Assembly: GCA_052244495.1 (NCBI GenBank)
Contig: JBQPXH010000004.1
DNA: 64,000 nt
Source of the DNA: Cereibacter_A sp052244495
GTDB lineage: Bacteria > Pseudomonadota > Alphaproteobacteria > Rhodobacterales > Rhodobacteraceae
Direction: 5' to 3' (one strand)
Shown here: one piece after another, positions 15,457 through 24,845 of the stretch
Layout: each line of letters begins with the position of its first letter
Numbering within the stretch: the stretch's first letter is position 1
Made by a program: the position numbers and the translations under genes
The notes under the pieces: model-generated
What the model was told of the DNA's origin: nothing
Database searches by the model: none
What the model saw: the letters and a program-made list of their open reading frames with translations, nothing else

Positions 15457-18346
15457 TGCACCGGGCACAGGTGCCCGGATGCTTGTGGGTGCCCACGTCC
15501 GGCAGATACTGCCAGCAGCGCTCGCATTTCGCACCCTCGGCCCGTTCGAAGACCACGCCCACGCCCTGAACCTCGGGCAACCGGAAGGCTTCCGACGGCA
15601 TCGGGTCGCCGGTCAGCGTCAGGTCCGAGGTGATGCAGACCTCGGCGAAATCGACCGACTTCAGCGCCGAGAGCATCTCGGGCTCGCGCACATGCACCAC
15701 CGGGGCGGCCTCGAGGCTTGCCCCGATGACCTTCGCCGTGCGCTGCACCTCGAGCGCCGCCGTCACCACCCGACGCGCCTGCCGGAGCGTGGCCCATTTC
15801 GCGGCCAGCGGCTCGTCGCGCCAGTCCGCCGGCGTATCCGGCATGTCCTCGAGGTGGATCGAACTGTCCGAGCCCGGGAAGCGCGAGAGCCACACGTCCT
15901 CCATCGTGAAGACGAGGATCGGCGCGAACCAGGTCGTCAGCCGGTAGAACAGCAGGTCCATCACCGAGCGCGCGGCGCGGCGGCGCAGGCTGGTCGCCGC
16001 ATCGCAATAGAGCGCATCCTTGCGAATGTCGAAGTAGAAGGCCGAGAGGTCCGAGGTGCAGAAGGTGAAGAGCTTCTGGAACACGCCCTGGAAGTCGTAG
16101 GCGGCGTAGCCCTTCCGCACTTCGACATCGAGTTCCGCAAGCCGGTGCAGCACCCAACGCTCAAGTTCCGGCATGTCGGCCGGGGCAACCCGTTCCGCCT
16201 CGGAGAAGCCCGCCAGCGCCCCCAGCATGTAGCGCATGGTGTTGCGCAGACGGCGGTAGCTGTCGGCGGTGCCCTTCAGGATCTCCTTGCCGATGCGCAG
16301 GTCCACGGTGAAGTCCGACTGCGCCACCCAGAGCCGCAGGATGTCCGCGCCGTATTCGTCGATCACCTGCTGTGGCGCGACCGTGTTGCCGAGCGACTTG
16401 GACATCTTCATGCCCTTCTCGTCCAGCGTGAAGCCGTGGGTCAGCACCCCGCGGTAGGGCGCGCGGCCCTTGGTGCCGCAGGCCTGCAGCATCGAGGAAT
16501 GGAACCAGCCGCGGTGCTGGTCGGTGCCCTCCAGATAAAGGTCGGCAAGGCCGTCCTCCGACCCGTCGTCGCGGTCGCGCAGCACGAAGGCATGGGTCGA
16601 TCCGCTGTCGAACCAGACGTCGAGCACGTCGAACACCTGTTCATACTGCGACGGGTCGTGGAGCCCGTCGAGCACCTGCTCCTTGAAGCCTTGCACATAC
16701 CAGACATCCGCGCCCTTCTCCTCGAAGGCGGCGCTGATGCGGGCATTGACCTGCGCATCCTTAAGCAGGAAGTCCGGATCGGTGGGCCTCGCGCCCTTCT
16801 TCACGAAGCAGGTCAGCGGCACGCCCCATGCGCGCTGTCGGCTCAGCACCCAGTCGGGCCGCGCCTCCATCATGGAGTGCAGCCGATTGCGCCCCGAGAC
16901 CGGGGTGAACTTCACCAGCCGCTCGATCGAGGCCAGCGCCCGCTTGCGGATCGTGTCGCCATACTCGTCCATGCCGTCGTCGAGCGCGTGGTCGATGGCC
17001 ACGAACCACTGCGGCGTGTTGCGGTAGATCAGCGGCGCCTTCGACCGCCACGAGTGCGGGTATGAGTGCTTGAGCTTGCCCTTGGCGAACAGCGCGCCCG
17101 CCTTCGCCAGCGCCTTGATGACCTCGACGTTGGCCGGGCCTTCCTTGCCCTCGGGCGTGATGATGACCTGCCCGCCGAAGAGCGGCAGGTCGGTGCGGTA
17201 GGAGCCGTCCTCGAGCACGTTGTAGGTCATCGGCAGGCCGAACTTCAGCCCCAGCTGGTAGTCGTCGTCGCCGTGGCTGGGCGCGGTATGGACGAAGCCC
17301 GTGCCCGCGTCGTCGGTGACATGCTCGCCCGGGAGCATCGGCACGTCGAAATCCCACTCCCCGGCGGAGCCTTCCAGCCCGCGGAACGGGTGGGCGAGCG
17401 TCAGCCCTGCCAGTTCCTCTGCAGCAACGGCACGCACGCGGGCGGCGCCTTCGATCCGGGCGGACTTGAAGATGCCCTCGGCCAGCTTGTCGGCAAGCAG
17501 CACAAGGTCGCCCGGCTGCGAGGCCGCATTCTCCGCGACCGTTTCGGCGCGGTAGAGGCCATAGGCGATCTCGGGGCTGAAGGCCACGGCGCGGTTCTGC
17601 GGGATGGTCCAAGGCGTCGTGGTCCAGATCACCACCCGTGCGCCGTCGAGGCCGTCGCCTCCCGCCACCACCGGGAACTTCACCCAGATCTGGTGCGAGG
17701 TGTGGTCGTGGTATTCCACTTCCGCCTCAGCCAGCGCGGTCTTTTCCACCGGGCTCCACATGACCGGCTTCGAGCCCTGATAGAGCGTGCCGTTCATCAG
17801 GAACTTCATGAACTCCTCGGCGATCACCGCCTCGGCGTGGAAATCCATCGTCAGGTAGGGATCGGCCCAGTTTCCGGTGACGCCGAGGCGCTTGAACTCT
17901 TCGCGCTGGACGTCGATCCAGCCCTCGGCGAACTTGCGGCACTCCTGCCGGAAGGCCACCACGTCCACGTCGTCCTTGTTCAGGCCCTTGGCGCGATACT
18001 GCTCCTCGATCTTCCATTCGATCGGCAGGCCGTGGCAGTCCCAGCCCGGCACATAGCGGGCGTCGCGGCCCATCATCTGCTGGCTGCGCACCACCATGTC
18101 CTTGAGGATCTTGTTCAGCGCATGCCCGATGTGGAGGTGGCCGTTGGCATAGGGAGGGCCGTCGTGCAGCGTGAAGGGCTGGCGGTTTCCGGCCTTGGCC
18201 CGCAGGCGGTCGTAGACGCCGATCTCGGCCCAGCGCTTCAGCCAGTCCGGCTCGCGCTGGGGAAGCCCCGCACGCATCGGAAAGTCGGTTTCGGGCAGGA
18301 AGACGGTGTCCTTGTAGTCAGGGACGGTGGTCGTATCGGCGCACAT
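15440..18346 (-). CDS. ileS: Isoleucyl-tRNA synthetase
   Basis: Charges tRNA-Ile with isoleucine and edits misacylated valine. The 968-residue product has the HIGH-box equivalent HLHIGHALN near residue 70, the CP1 editing domain, the KMSKS box in KMSKSLGNTV, the class Ia anticodon-binding domain, and a C-terminal zinc finger (CERCWQYLP ... CARCNDVL). The ATG at 18346 (MCADTTTVPDYKDTVF) fits family N-termini; the open frame before it does not. ORFs for DUF3253 and Ogt follow with overlaps. No T-box leader is visible, as expected in this group. Confidence 0.97.
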   Translation of the reverse strand: MCADTTTVPDYKDTVFLPETDFPMRAGLPQREPDWLKRWAEIGVYDRLRAKAGNRQPFTLHDGPPYANGHLHIGHALNKILKDMVVRSQQMMGRDARYVPGWDCHGLPIEWKIEEQYRAKGLNKDDVDVVAFRQECRKFAEGWIDVQREEFKRLGVTGNWADPYLTMDFHAEAVIAEEFMKFLMNGTLYQGSKPVMWSPVEKTALAEAEVEYHDHTSHQIWVKFPVVAGGDGLDGARVVIWTTTPWTIPQNRAVAFSPEIAYGLYRAETVAENAASQPGDLVLLADKLAEGIFKSARIEGAARVRAVAAEELAGLTLAHPFRGLEGSAGEWDFDVPMLPGEHVTDDAGTGFVHTAPSHGDDDYQLGLKFGLPMTYNVLEDGSYRTDLPLFGGQVIITPEGKEGPANVEVIKALAKAGALFAKGKLKHSYPHSWRSKAPLIYRNTPQWFVAIDHALDDGMDEYGDTIRKRALASIERLVKFTPVSGRNRLHSMMEARPDWVLSRQRAWGVPLTCFVKKGARPTDPDFLLKDAQVNARISAAFEEKGADVWYVQGFKEQVLDGLHDPSQYEQVFDVLDVWFDSGSTHAFVLRDRDDGSEDGLADLYLEGTDQHRGWFHSSMLQACGTKGRAPYRGVLTHGFTLDEKGMKMSKSLGNTVAPQQVIDEYGADILRLWVAQSDFTVDLRIGKEILKGTADSYRRLRNTMRYMLGALAGFSEAERVAPADMPELERWVLHRLAELDVEVRKGYAAYDFQGVFQKLFTFCTSDLSAFYFDIRKDALYCDAATSLRRRAARSVMDLLFYRLTTWFAPILVFTMEDVWLSRFPGSDSSIHLEDMPDTPADWRDEPLAAKWATLRQARRVVTAALEVQRTAKVIGASLEAAPVVHVREPEMLSALKSVDFAEVCITSDLTLTGDPMPSEAFRLPEVQGVGVVFERAEGAKCERCWQYLPDVGTHKHPGTCARCNDVLG

Positions 18347-18627
18347 CGGATGCGGTCCTTTGGGGTGTCGGGCCGTCGGGAATATCGGCCTTCGGGAAAT
18401 GTCGGGGTCCGGCGCGGCCCTCGGGCACACGCGCCGCATGGATCGGCTCCCGGCGCCTGAGGGTCAGGACGCCGGGCCGGTAATTCGGGCGATGATCGCG
18501 ATGCGATGCCTCATGGCTTGGGCTTATAGCCGCGCCCCGCGGGCCGGTCCAGTGGCGCGCGTCCCTGCATGGCACCCGCGCGCTGCATGGACGACCCGAA
18601 GTCCTTGCAGGGCGCGCGGCGGCGTCC

Positions 18628-19686
18628 TCAGCGGTCGAAAAGGCCCGTGAGGCTGCGGCTGACGAGATTGGTGACTTTCGGGCGCGGCGCGGTGTGGAAG
18701 GGCAGCGGCCGGCAGAGTTCCATCGCGGCCACGCCGACCCGCGCGGTCAGAGCGCCGTTCACCATCCCCTCGCCGAACCGGCGCGACACCTTCGACAGAA
18801 CGCCCCCGCCCGCGACCGAATGGAGCAGATCGTCCGTGATCGCAACCGCCCCGGCCGCGATGAGCGACGAGAAGACCCGCCGCAACAGGCGGATGCTGCC
18901 GAAGCTGCCCGAGCGCCCGCCGTAGATCTCGGCGATGCGGCGCACCATGCGGAGGTTCGCGTAAAGCGCCGTGGCCACATCGGCCAGCGCCAGCGGAATG
19001 AGCGCCGTCACCGCCGCCACCTGCCGCGCCGCGGCCTCGATCTCGCGCCGCGCGCTCTGGTCGAGCGAGACCAGCAACTCGTTCTCGGCCAGTCCGAGCA
19101 GCCCGTCCACGTCGAAGACCTCGGCCTGTCGCTCGGCAAGCCGGGCCCGGCCCCACCGCAGGTCGGCGCGGTGCCCGTACATCTTCTCGATGGCACCCAC
19201 GACGCGGCGGGCAGCCTTGAGGTCGTTGGCGGCGCGCGCGGCAATGGCGGATTCGCGCAGGCTGTCCAGACGCTCGAGCCGGACATAGGCCCACCACTCG
19301 CGCATCGCCAGCGCAAGGCCGATGATGACCGCAGTCCCGATCAGCACGAAGGCGGCGGCGCCCAGGATGCTGTTGCGCGACAGCAGCGAGGCGACGAAAT
19401 CCCAGGCGGCGACAGAGAGGACGAAGGTCAGCAGCGTGCCGAACACCCAGCCCGCGAAGCGCCCGAGGCGGGAGGTGCGGACGGTGGCGATCCGACTCGC
19501 CGCCAGCATCGCCTGCCCCTGCGGCAGGTCGAGATCCGGCACCGGCGGCACGTCCGCCGGCGTCGGCCCCGAGACGGTCTCGGGTGCCGGCGAAGGGCGG
19601 CGGGTCTCACGTGGGGCATCGGCGGGCGTCTCCTCGCGCGTGTCCCAGTCGAGCAGCATCGGCTTCTTCGGGGGCTTGTCGCTCAC
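18628..19686 (-). CDS. YcjF-like TIGR01620 membrane protein (DUF697)
   Basis: A 352-residue inner-membrane protein. A Pro-rich cytoplasmic N-terminus (about residues 20-60) is followed by two membrane segments (about 75-95 and 105-127) and a long C-terminal DUF697 region. It matches the YcjF family, which pairs with YcjX-type ATPases. It begins with GTG and follows the YcjX-like gene at 136 bp on the same strand. In enterobacteria ycjXF is linked to the phage-shock psp genes, which are not present here. Function unknown. Confidence 0.8.
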   Translation of the reverse strand: MSDKPPKKPMLLDWDTREETPADAPRETRRPSPAPETVSGPTPADVPPVPDLDLPQGQAMLAASRIATVRTSRLGRFAGWVFGTLLTFVLSVAAWDFVASLLSRNSILGAAAFVLIGTAVIIGLALAMREWWAYVRLERLDSLRESAIAARAANDLKAARRVVGAIEKMYGHRADLRWGRARLAERQAEVFDVDGLLGLAENELLVSLDQSARREIEAAARQVAAVTALIPLALADVATALYANLRMVRRIAEIYGGRSGSFGSIRLLRRVFSSLIAAGAVAITDDLLHSVAGGGVLSKVSRRFGEGMVNGALTARVGVAAMELCRPLPFHTAPRPKVTNLVSRSLTGLFDR

Positions 19687-19822
19687 GACGCTTCTCCCAG
19701 CGGATGAAGGACGTCAGCCCGATCGGGGACCGGACTGCGCAGGGGGCGGCCGGCCCTTAAGCCGGTGAAGACGATCCGCGCGCGGATGAGGCGCGCCGAT
19801 CGCCGGAATGGGGGCCGGTCGC

Positions 19823-21238
19823 TCACAGCCGGTCTCCGATCAGGAACTCGGCGGCCCGGTCGAGCCGGATGTGCGGCGGCCCCTCGCCGGGCTTCAGCAG
19901 CACGCGGGCCGGCGCGAAGGTCATCAGCGCGAATTCGGCGTCGAGCCACCGTTCCGCCCCTTCGCGGGCCGGCGACAGGAGACGCGTCGGATCCGAGGGA
20001 AGCTCGCCCGGATACATCGCCACCTGCCGCCCGCCGGAGAGGAGCCGCCCCCGCACCGCCTCGACCGTGTCGCCGTGACGCGTCACCTCTTCCTCGACCG
20101 TGGCGCGGATCGAGGCGAGCGACATGGCCGCCGTCAGCGAACCCGCGAAGGCCGCGCGGTCGCGCGCCTCGCGCAGCATCGCCTCCATGATCGCGGTGAG
20201 CTTCGGGTGCTGCGTGTGGTGCAGGTGGTCCGCCATCGTGGCCGCGAACAGGATCCGCTCGACCCGGTGGCCGAGGAGCAGCGTGGACAGGAACGAGTTC
20301 CGCCCCGGTCGGAAGGCGGTCAGGATCTCGGCCATGGTGCGCCGCAGATCCTCGAGCGCCTGCGGACCCGAATGGATCGCTCCCAGTGCATCGACGAGCA
20401 CCACCTGCCGGTCGATCTTCGAGAAATGCTCGCGGAAGAACGGCCGGACCACGTTCTCCTTGTAGCTCTCGTAGCGGCGGCCCATCTCGCGCCAGAGGCT
20501 GGCGCGCGGCGTCTGCGCCGGCATGGGCAGGGGCGCGAAGGTCAGCACCGGCGAGCCGGCGAGATCTCCCGGCAACAGGAACCGCCCCGGCGTGCAGTCC
20601 GACCAGCCCGCCTTTCTGGCGGCCTGAAGATAGTCGGTAAAGCTTGCCGCCAGTGCCTGCGCCTGCGCCTCCTCGAGCGGAAGGGATCCGTCGGCGGCGC
20701 GCGCGGTGGCCATGAAGTCGCGCGCCTCCTCGCGGGTGGCGAGGCGCTTCAGCGTCTCTTCGGACCATTGCGCATAGGTCTTGTCCATCAGGGCCAGGTC
20801 GAGCAGCCACTCGCCGGGATAGTCCACGATGTCGAGATGCACCGTGCGCGGACCGGTGAGCCCCGAGATCATGCCCGAAGGCCGCACCCGGAACGAGAGC
20901 CGAAGCTCCGAGATCGAGCGGGTCGAGGAGGGCCAGCGCGGATCCTCGCCGAGGATCGCGGCCAGATGGTTCTCGAAGTCGAAGCGCGGCAGCGTGTCGT
21001 CCGGCTGCGGCTGCAGGAAGACAGCCTCGATCCGGCCCTCGGCATGGGCGCGGAGTTGCGGCATGCGCCCGCGGTCGAGGAGGTTCGCCACGAGCCCGGT
21101 GATGAAGACGGTCTTGCCGGCGCGGGAAAGTCCCGTGACGCCGAGCCGGATCACCGGCTCGAGAAAGGTTTCGGAGACGGTGCTGACCGCGCCCTCGATG
21201 CCGCGCGCCACGCCGTCGGTCAGTCTGCGGAGAACCAC
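19823..21238 (-). CDS. YcjX-like P-loop ATPase/GTPase
   Basis: A 471-residue protein with a P-loop GLSRAGKT at residues 36-43, a Walker B-like region VHLDIVDYPGEWLLDL and the conserved block RQVVLVDALGAIHSGPQALEDLRRT. It belongs to the YcjX family, whose members are stress-associated P-loop NTPases of unclear function. It starts with GTG and is followed by its usual partner, the YcjF-like gene. Confidence 0.85.
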   Translation of the reverse strand: MVLRRLTDGVARGIEGAVSTVSETFLEPVIRLGVTGLSRAGKTVFITGLVANLLDRGRMPQLRAHAEGRIEAVFLQPQPDDTLPRFDFENHLAAILGEDPRWPSSTRSISELRLSFRVRPSGMISGLTGPRTVHLDIVDYPGEWLLDLALMDKTYAQWSEETLKRLATREEARDFMATARAADGSLPLEEAQAQALAASFTDYLQAARKAGWSDCTPGRFLLPGDLAGSPVLTFAPLPMPAQTPRASLWREMGRRYESYKENVVRPFFREHFSKIDRQVVLVDALGAIHSGPQALEDLRRTMAEILTAFRPGRNSFLSTLLLGHRVERILFAATMADHLHHTQHPKLTAIMEAMLREARDRAAFAGSLTAAMSLASIRATVEEEVTRHGDTVEAVRGRLLSGGRQVAMYPGELPSDPTRLLSPAREGAERWLDAEFALMTFAPARVLLKPGEGPPHIRLDRAAEFLIGDRL

Positions 21239-21546
21239 GCGCCTGCCTCTCGTTGTGCCGCTCTCAGGATAGGCGGCCCTTTGTCATGGATGTAGGCATG
21301 CGAGGCCGCTGTGCCAACAGGCCGCATCCAGCGAACAAGTCGGCCACGAGGTCGGCGCGCCTCGATCTCCCGGTCGGATCGGACGGTCATTCCCGCTTCG
21401 TGAACGGCGGCCGTGGCCCGGATACCGGCCGGGATTTCGCGCTTCGCGAATGACATCTGCATCTGCCTATCAGCGGCGCCTGCGGATGTGGCGGGGGAAA
21501 ACCGCTTCGGCTTGGCAGGGTCGGGAAGCGGTGCTACGGGGCGTTC
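21239..21546. other. Divergent intergenic region between ycjX-like gene and truA
   Basis: A 308-bp region that should contain two divergent promoters. It contains the half-sites GTCATTC and GAATGAC about 60 bp apart, which is weak evidence for an operator. No gene or RNA was recognised; short frames through it lack similarity. Confidence 0.4.
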
Positions 21547-22317
21547 ATGCCGAGATATGCGCTGAAGATCGAATATGACGGGGCGCCCTTCGCGGGCTGG
21601 CAGCGGCAGGCGGCCCTGCCTTCGGTGCAAGGTGCGGTCGAGGCCGCGCTCGGACGGCTGGAGCCCGGGCCCCATACGATCGCCGCGGCAGGGCGCACCG
21701 ACACAGGCGTTCACGCCACCGGTCAGGTCGCCCATTGCGATCTCGGCAAGGAGTGGGATCCCTTCCGTCTGGCCGGCGCGCTCAACGCCCATCTGAGGCC
21801 GCTTCCGGTGGCCGTGGTGGCCGCGGCGCGCGTCGCGGAGGAGTTTCACGCCCGCTTCTCGGCCAGCGAGCGTCGCTATCTCTTCCGTCTGCTCGCGCGG
21901 CGCGCGCCCGAGGTGCACGACCGCGGCCGCGTCTGGCGCGTGCCTCATGCGCTCGATGCCGGGGCGATGCGCGAGGCGGCCGCCCATCTCGTGGGGCTGC
22001 ACGATTTCACCACGTTCCGAGCCGTCGGCTGTCAGGCGGCTTCGCCGGTCAAGACGCTGGACGAGCTGTCTCTCGAGGTCGTGGAGGTGCCGAACGGCAC
22101 GGAATACCGCTTCCGACTGCGGGCGCGCAGCTTCCTGCACAACCAGGTGCGATCGATCGTCGGCACACTCGAGCGGGTCGGCGCCGGAGCCTGGACGCCG
22201 AAGCAGGTGAAGGAGGCGCTTGAGGCTCGGGACCGCGCCGCCTGCGGTCCGGTCTGCCCGCCGCAGGGGCTCTACCTGACCGGCGTCGGCTATCCCGAGG
22301 ATCCGTTCGCGGCCTGA
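21547..22317 (+). CDS. truA: tRNA pseudouridine synthase TruA
   Basis: Makes pseudouridine at positions 38-40 of tRNA anticodon stems. The catalytic aspartate is D52 in GRTDTGVHA, and the opening MPRYALKIEYDGAPFAGWQRQ and the later RSFLHNQVRSIVG are family hallmarks. The 256-residue length is normal. It converges with the exonuclease-fusion gene at the end of the acetate operon, with 46 bp between them. Confidence 0.95.
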   Translation: MPRYALKIEYDGAPFAGWQRQAALPSVQGAVEAALGRLEPGPHTIAAAGRTDTGVHATGQVAHCDLGKEWDPFRLAGALNAHLRPLPVAVVAAARVAEEFHARFSASERRYLFRLLARRAPEVHDRGRVWRVPHALDAGAMREAAAHLVGLHDFTTFRAVGCQAASPVKTLDELSLEVVEVPNGTEYRFRLRARSFLHNQVRSIVGTLERVGAGAWTPKQVKEALEARDRAACGPVCPPQGLYLTGVGYPEDPFAA

Positions 22318-22363
22318 GCGAAGCCTGAGAACGGAGCACCGTCCGGGGGTCTGCCCGCTCCAT

Positions 22364-24451
22364 TCAGGCGTCGGTCAGGTGAGCCTCGTTCAGGTCCCTG
22401 AGCAGCCTTCCGTGGCGACGGACCTCGGTCAGGACGTCGCCGAAGGTCTCGAACCCCCTCCCCTGAAGCATGGGCAGGAGCTTGAGGAAGGCGTCCGCCG
22501 TCGCCACCGTATCGCCGATGGCGGTGTGCCGCGCCTCCTCGGGGATGGTGATGCCGAGACGATGCGTCAGCGCGTCGAGGCTGTGCACCTCTGTCTGCCC
22601 GAACAGCACCGCCGACAGGAGCACGGTGTCGAGGATCGGATTGTCGAACCGACGGCTGATCTGCAGTTCGGCGCGTCGCAGGAACTCCATGTCGAAGGGC
22701 GCATTATGGGCGACGAGCACGGCGCCCTCGGCGAACTTGTGGAACTGCTGACCGACCTCGATCATGTCCGGCGCGTCGGCGACCATCGCATCCGTGATGC
22801 CGTGCACCTCGGTCGAGGAGGGCGGGATCGGTCGGTGCGGATTGACCAGCGTGTCGAAGACCTCGCCCTCGACACGCCGGCCGTTGACGATCCGGACGGC
22901 AGCGATCTGCACGATCTCATCCTGCGAGGGCATGAGGCCCGTGGTCTCCGTATCGAAGACGACATAGGTCAGGTCCTCAAGACGCGTGTCGGCAACCCGC
23001 TCGTTGCGCGCCTTGGACAAGAGGTCGAAATCATAGACCACCGCCCGCGGGATCGGCCGCGGACGCCGTCCGGTCCGACGCGCCGCGCGGAGCGGCAGGC
23101 AGAGCGCGTTCTCGCCCTGCCCCGCCGGCTCGGGCCAGATCTCGGTCGTGTGGGTGGAGAGCACCGTCCGCCCCGTCACCTCGGGCACGCCCGGTTCGAG
23201 CGGCTCGCCCAGCCAGTCCTCGAGCAGGCCCACCGGCAGAGGCTCGCCTGACCAGACCAGCCGCAGCATCGCCTCCGTCCCGTCCTCGCTCATCGTCACC
23301 CGGAAGTGGTGGCCGGTGCGCCGCGCGGCGACGCGGGCGGCCAGCGTTGCGACCAGCCCGATGACCTCGAAGCCGTTGCAGCGCAGCAGGAGCGGCGCCT
23401 CGCCGATCTCGGCCGTGAGGCCCGCCTGTTCCATGCGCGCCCGCAATCCGTCGAGCAGGTCCGAGGCCCGCGTGATCGACAGCGGCCAGCCGTCGTGCCG
23501 GCTCTCGTCGTGTCGCGTGCCGAGGTCGGTGATCGCGGCGGCAAGGCCGCCGACCTCCTGCCGGAGCGCACGCTCGACATCCGGTGGCGGGCAGGTGCCC
23601 GGCGGCAGCACCTCGAAGAGGGTCTGGAGGTTGGCCGCGGGCCGGCGCACCCGGTCGAAGACCTCCGCCAGCAGCGCCTCGCGCCGGGCGTAGGAGGCAA
23701 GTGCCGAGGTCACGTCGCGCAGCGTCAGCACGTAGCCGGGCTTGGTCGTCTCGCCGCCGATGAGGCGCATCCGGGCCGCAAGCACCCGCGCCCCCACCAC
23801 GGTCGTGCAGAGGATATCCGAGGCCGCGTCCGGATCACCGGCATCGACAAGGCGCTGGTGCGCATGGCGGATGGGGCCGTCGCGCAGGTAGTCGAAGAGG
23901 TTGCGGTCGAGCCCCGGCGCACCGGCCGTGTTCATCAGGTCCGTCGCCGGGCCGTTGTAGAAGACAAGCTGGTGGTCGCCCGAGCAGAGCAGCACGCCCA
24001 CCGGCACGTCCGACAGCAGCGCCTCGAGCCGCGCCTTCTCGGAAGAGAGCCGCGATGTCTCGCGCGCAACGGATTCGGCCAGCGCGTCACGCGTCTCGGC
24101 GAGAGTCAGCGCGGTCGCCGAGGCAGCGGGTTCAAGGTCTCCGAGGTAGCGCGCCGTCGGCTCCTCCATCGCGCCATCGATGGCCGCATGGGCGCGGGCG
24201 CGGAGCTTGGAGGCCAGCCGGATGATGGGCAGCGCCACGTTCGCGTCGAAGAGATACCAGATCCAGGTGACCAGTCCGAGGATCACCGCGCCGGCAACGA
24301 TGCCCACCTGCTCGAAGGCGGGAAGCAGTTCGGGAGCGCTCAGGCGCCGGTAGGCGAGGAACAGGCCGATCGCTACCGCCACGTTCGCACCGACCGCCAG
24401 CGCCGCGAAGAAGAGAAGGATCCGCACGCGCAGGTTCAGGCGATCGAGCAT
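22364..24451 (-). CDS. Membrane PAS/degenerate histidine kinase fused to DEDDh exonuclease
   Basis: A 695-residue multidomain protein. Two membrane segments (about residues 9-33 and 48-68) are followed by a coiled-coil linker, a PAS-like domain (about 145-255), a helical region at 265-290 that aligns with a histidine-kinase H-box but has Asp where the phosphorylated His should be (FDRVRRPAANLQ), and an ATPase-like region without clear DxGxG motifs. A DnaQ/RNase T-type 3-prime exonuclease domain occupies 496-690, with motif I D500-T-E502, motif II D587 in HNAPFD, and motif III H642, D647 and D653. All exonuclease residues appear intact while the kinase looks dead. It is the last gene of the acs operon, three bases after a receiver-domain gene. 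Function unknown; see findings. Confidence 0.85.
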   Translation of the reverse strand: MLDRLNLRVRILLFFAALAVGANVAVAIGLFLAYRRLSAPELLPAFEQVGIVAGAVILGLVTWIWYLFDANVALPIIRLASKLRARAHAAIDGAMEEPTARYLGDLEPAASATALTLAETRDALAESVARETSRLSSEKARLEALLSDVPVGVLLCSGDHQLVFYNGPATDLMNTAGAPGLDRNLFDYLRDGPIRHAHQRLVDAGDPDAASDILCTTVVGARVLAARMRLIGGETTKPGYVLTLRDVTSALASYARREALLAEVFDRVRRPAANLQTLFEVLPPGTCPPPDVERALRQEVGGLAAAITDLGTRHDESRHDGWPLSITRASDLLDGLRARMEQAGLTAEIGEAPLLLRCNGFEVIGLVATLAARVAARRTGHHFRVTMSEDGTEAMLRLVWSGEPLPVGLLEDWLGEPLEPGVPEVTGRTVLSTHTTEIWPEPAGQGENALCLPLRAARRTGRRPRPIPRAVVYDFDLLSKARNERVADTRLEDLTYVVFDTETTGLMPSQDEIVQIAAVRIVNGRRVEGEVFDTLVNPHRPIPPSSTEVHGITDAMVADAPDMIEVGQQFHKFAEGAVLVAHNAPFDMEFLRRAELQISRRFDNPILDTVLLSAVLFGQTEVHSLDALTHRLGITIPEEARHTAIGDTVATADAFLKLLPMLQGRGFETFGDVLTEVRRHGRLLRDLNEAHLTDA

Positions 24452-24454
24452 GGC

Positions 24455-24844
24455 TCAGCCCCCCTCGCCCAGCAGCCGGCGGACCTCCTCGCGCAGGGCC
24501 TTGAGTTCGAACGGCTTCGAGATGAAGCCGTCCGCGCCGAGCGCCAGCCCCTTCTTGCGCTCGATGGCCGACCCGCGCGCCGTCATCATCAGGATCTTGA
24601 CGTCGGCAAGCGTGGGATCGAGCCGCACGCCCTGACAGATTTCGTAGCCCGAGACCTCGGGCAGCATGACGTCGAGAAGCACGAGATCGGGATGGGTGGA
24701 GCGGATGCGGCCGAGCGCCTCGGCCCCGCTTGCCACCCTGTCGTGCTCGTAGCCTTCGCGCGTGATCAGATAGTCCAGCGCGATGGCGATGTTATCCTCG
24801 TCCTCCACCACGAGGATACGGCGCTTTCTGGCTCCATCGGCCAT
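24455..24844 (-). CDS. Single-domain response regulator (receiver only)
   Basis: A 129-residue CheY-like receiver without an output domain. Acidic residues VVEDED at 12-17, phosphoacceptor D58 in LVLLDVMLP, T88 in MMTAR and K110 in ISKPFE are all present, so it should be phosphorylatable. It starts one base after the upstream unknown gene ends and stops three bases before the exonuclease fusion begins. The natural partner would be that fusion, but its kinase part lacks the phosphoacceptor histidine, so the phosphodonor is open. Confidence 0.93.
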   Translation of the reverse strand: MADGARKRRILVVEDEDNIAIALDYLITREGYEHDRVASGAEALGRIRSTHPDLVLLDVMLPEVSGYEICQGVRLDPTLADVKILMMTARGSAIERKKGLALGADGFISKPFELKALREEVRRLLGEGG

Positions 24845-24845
24845 G

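Noticed and set aside
18347..18627. T-box or other leader RNA before ileS
   Set aside because: The gap lies between the start of ileS and the stop of the ycjF-like gene. It has no specifier loop or antiterminator pattern, and T-boxes are not expected in this lineage.
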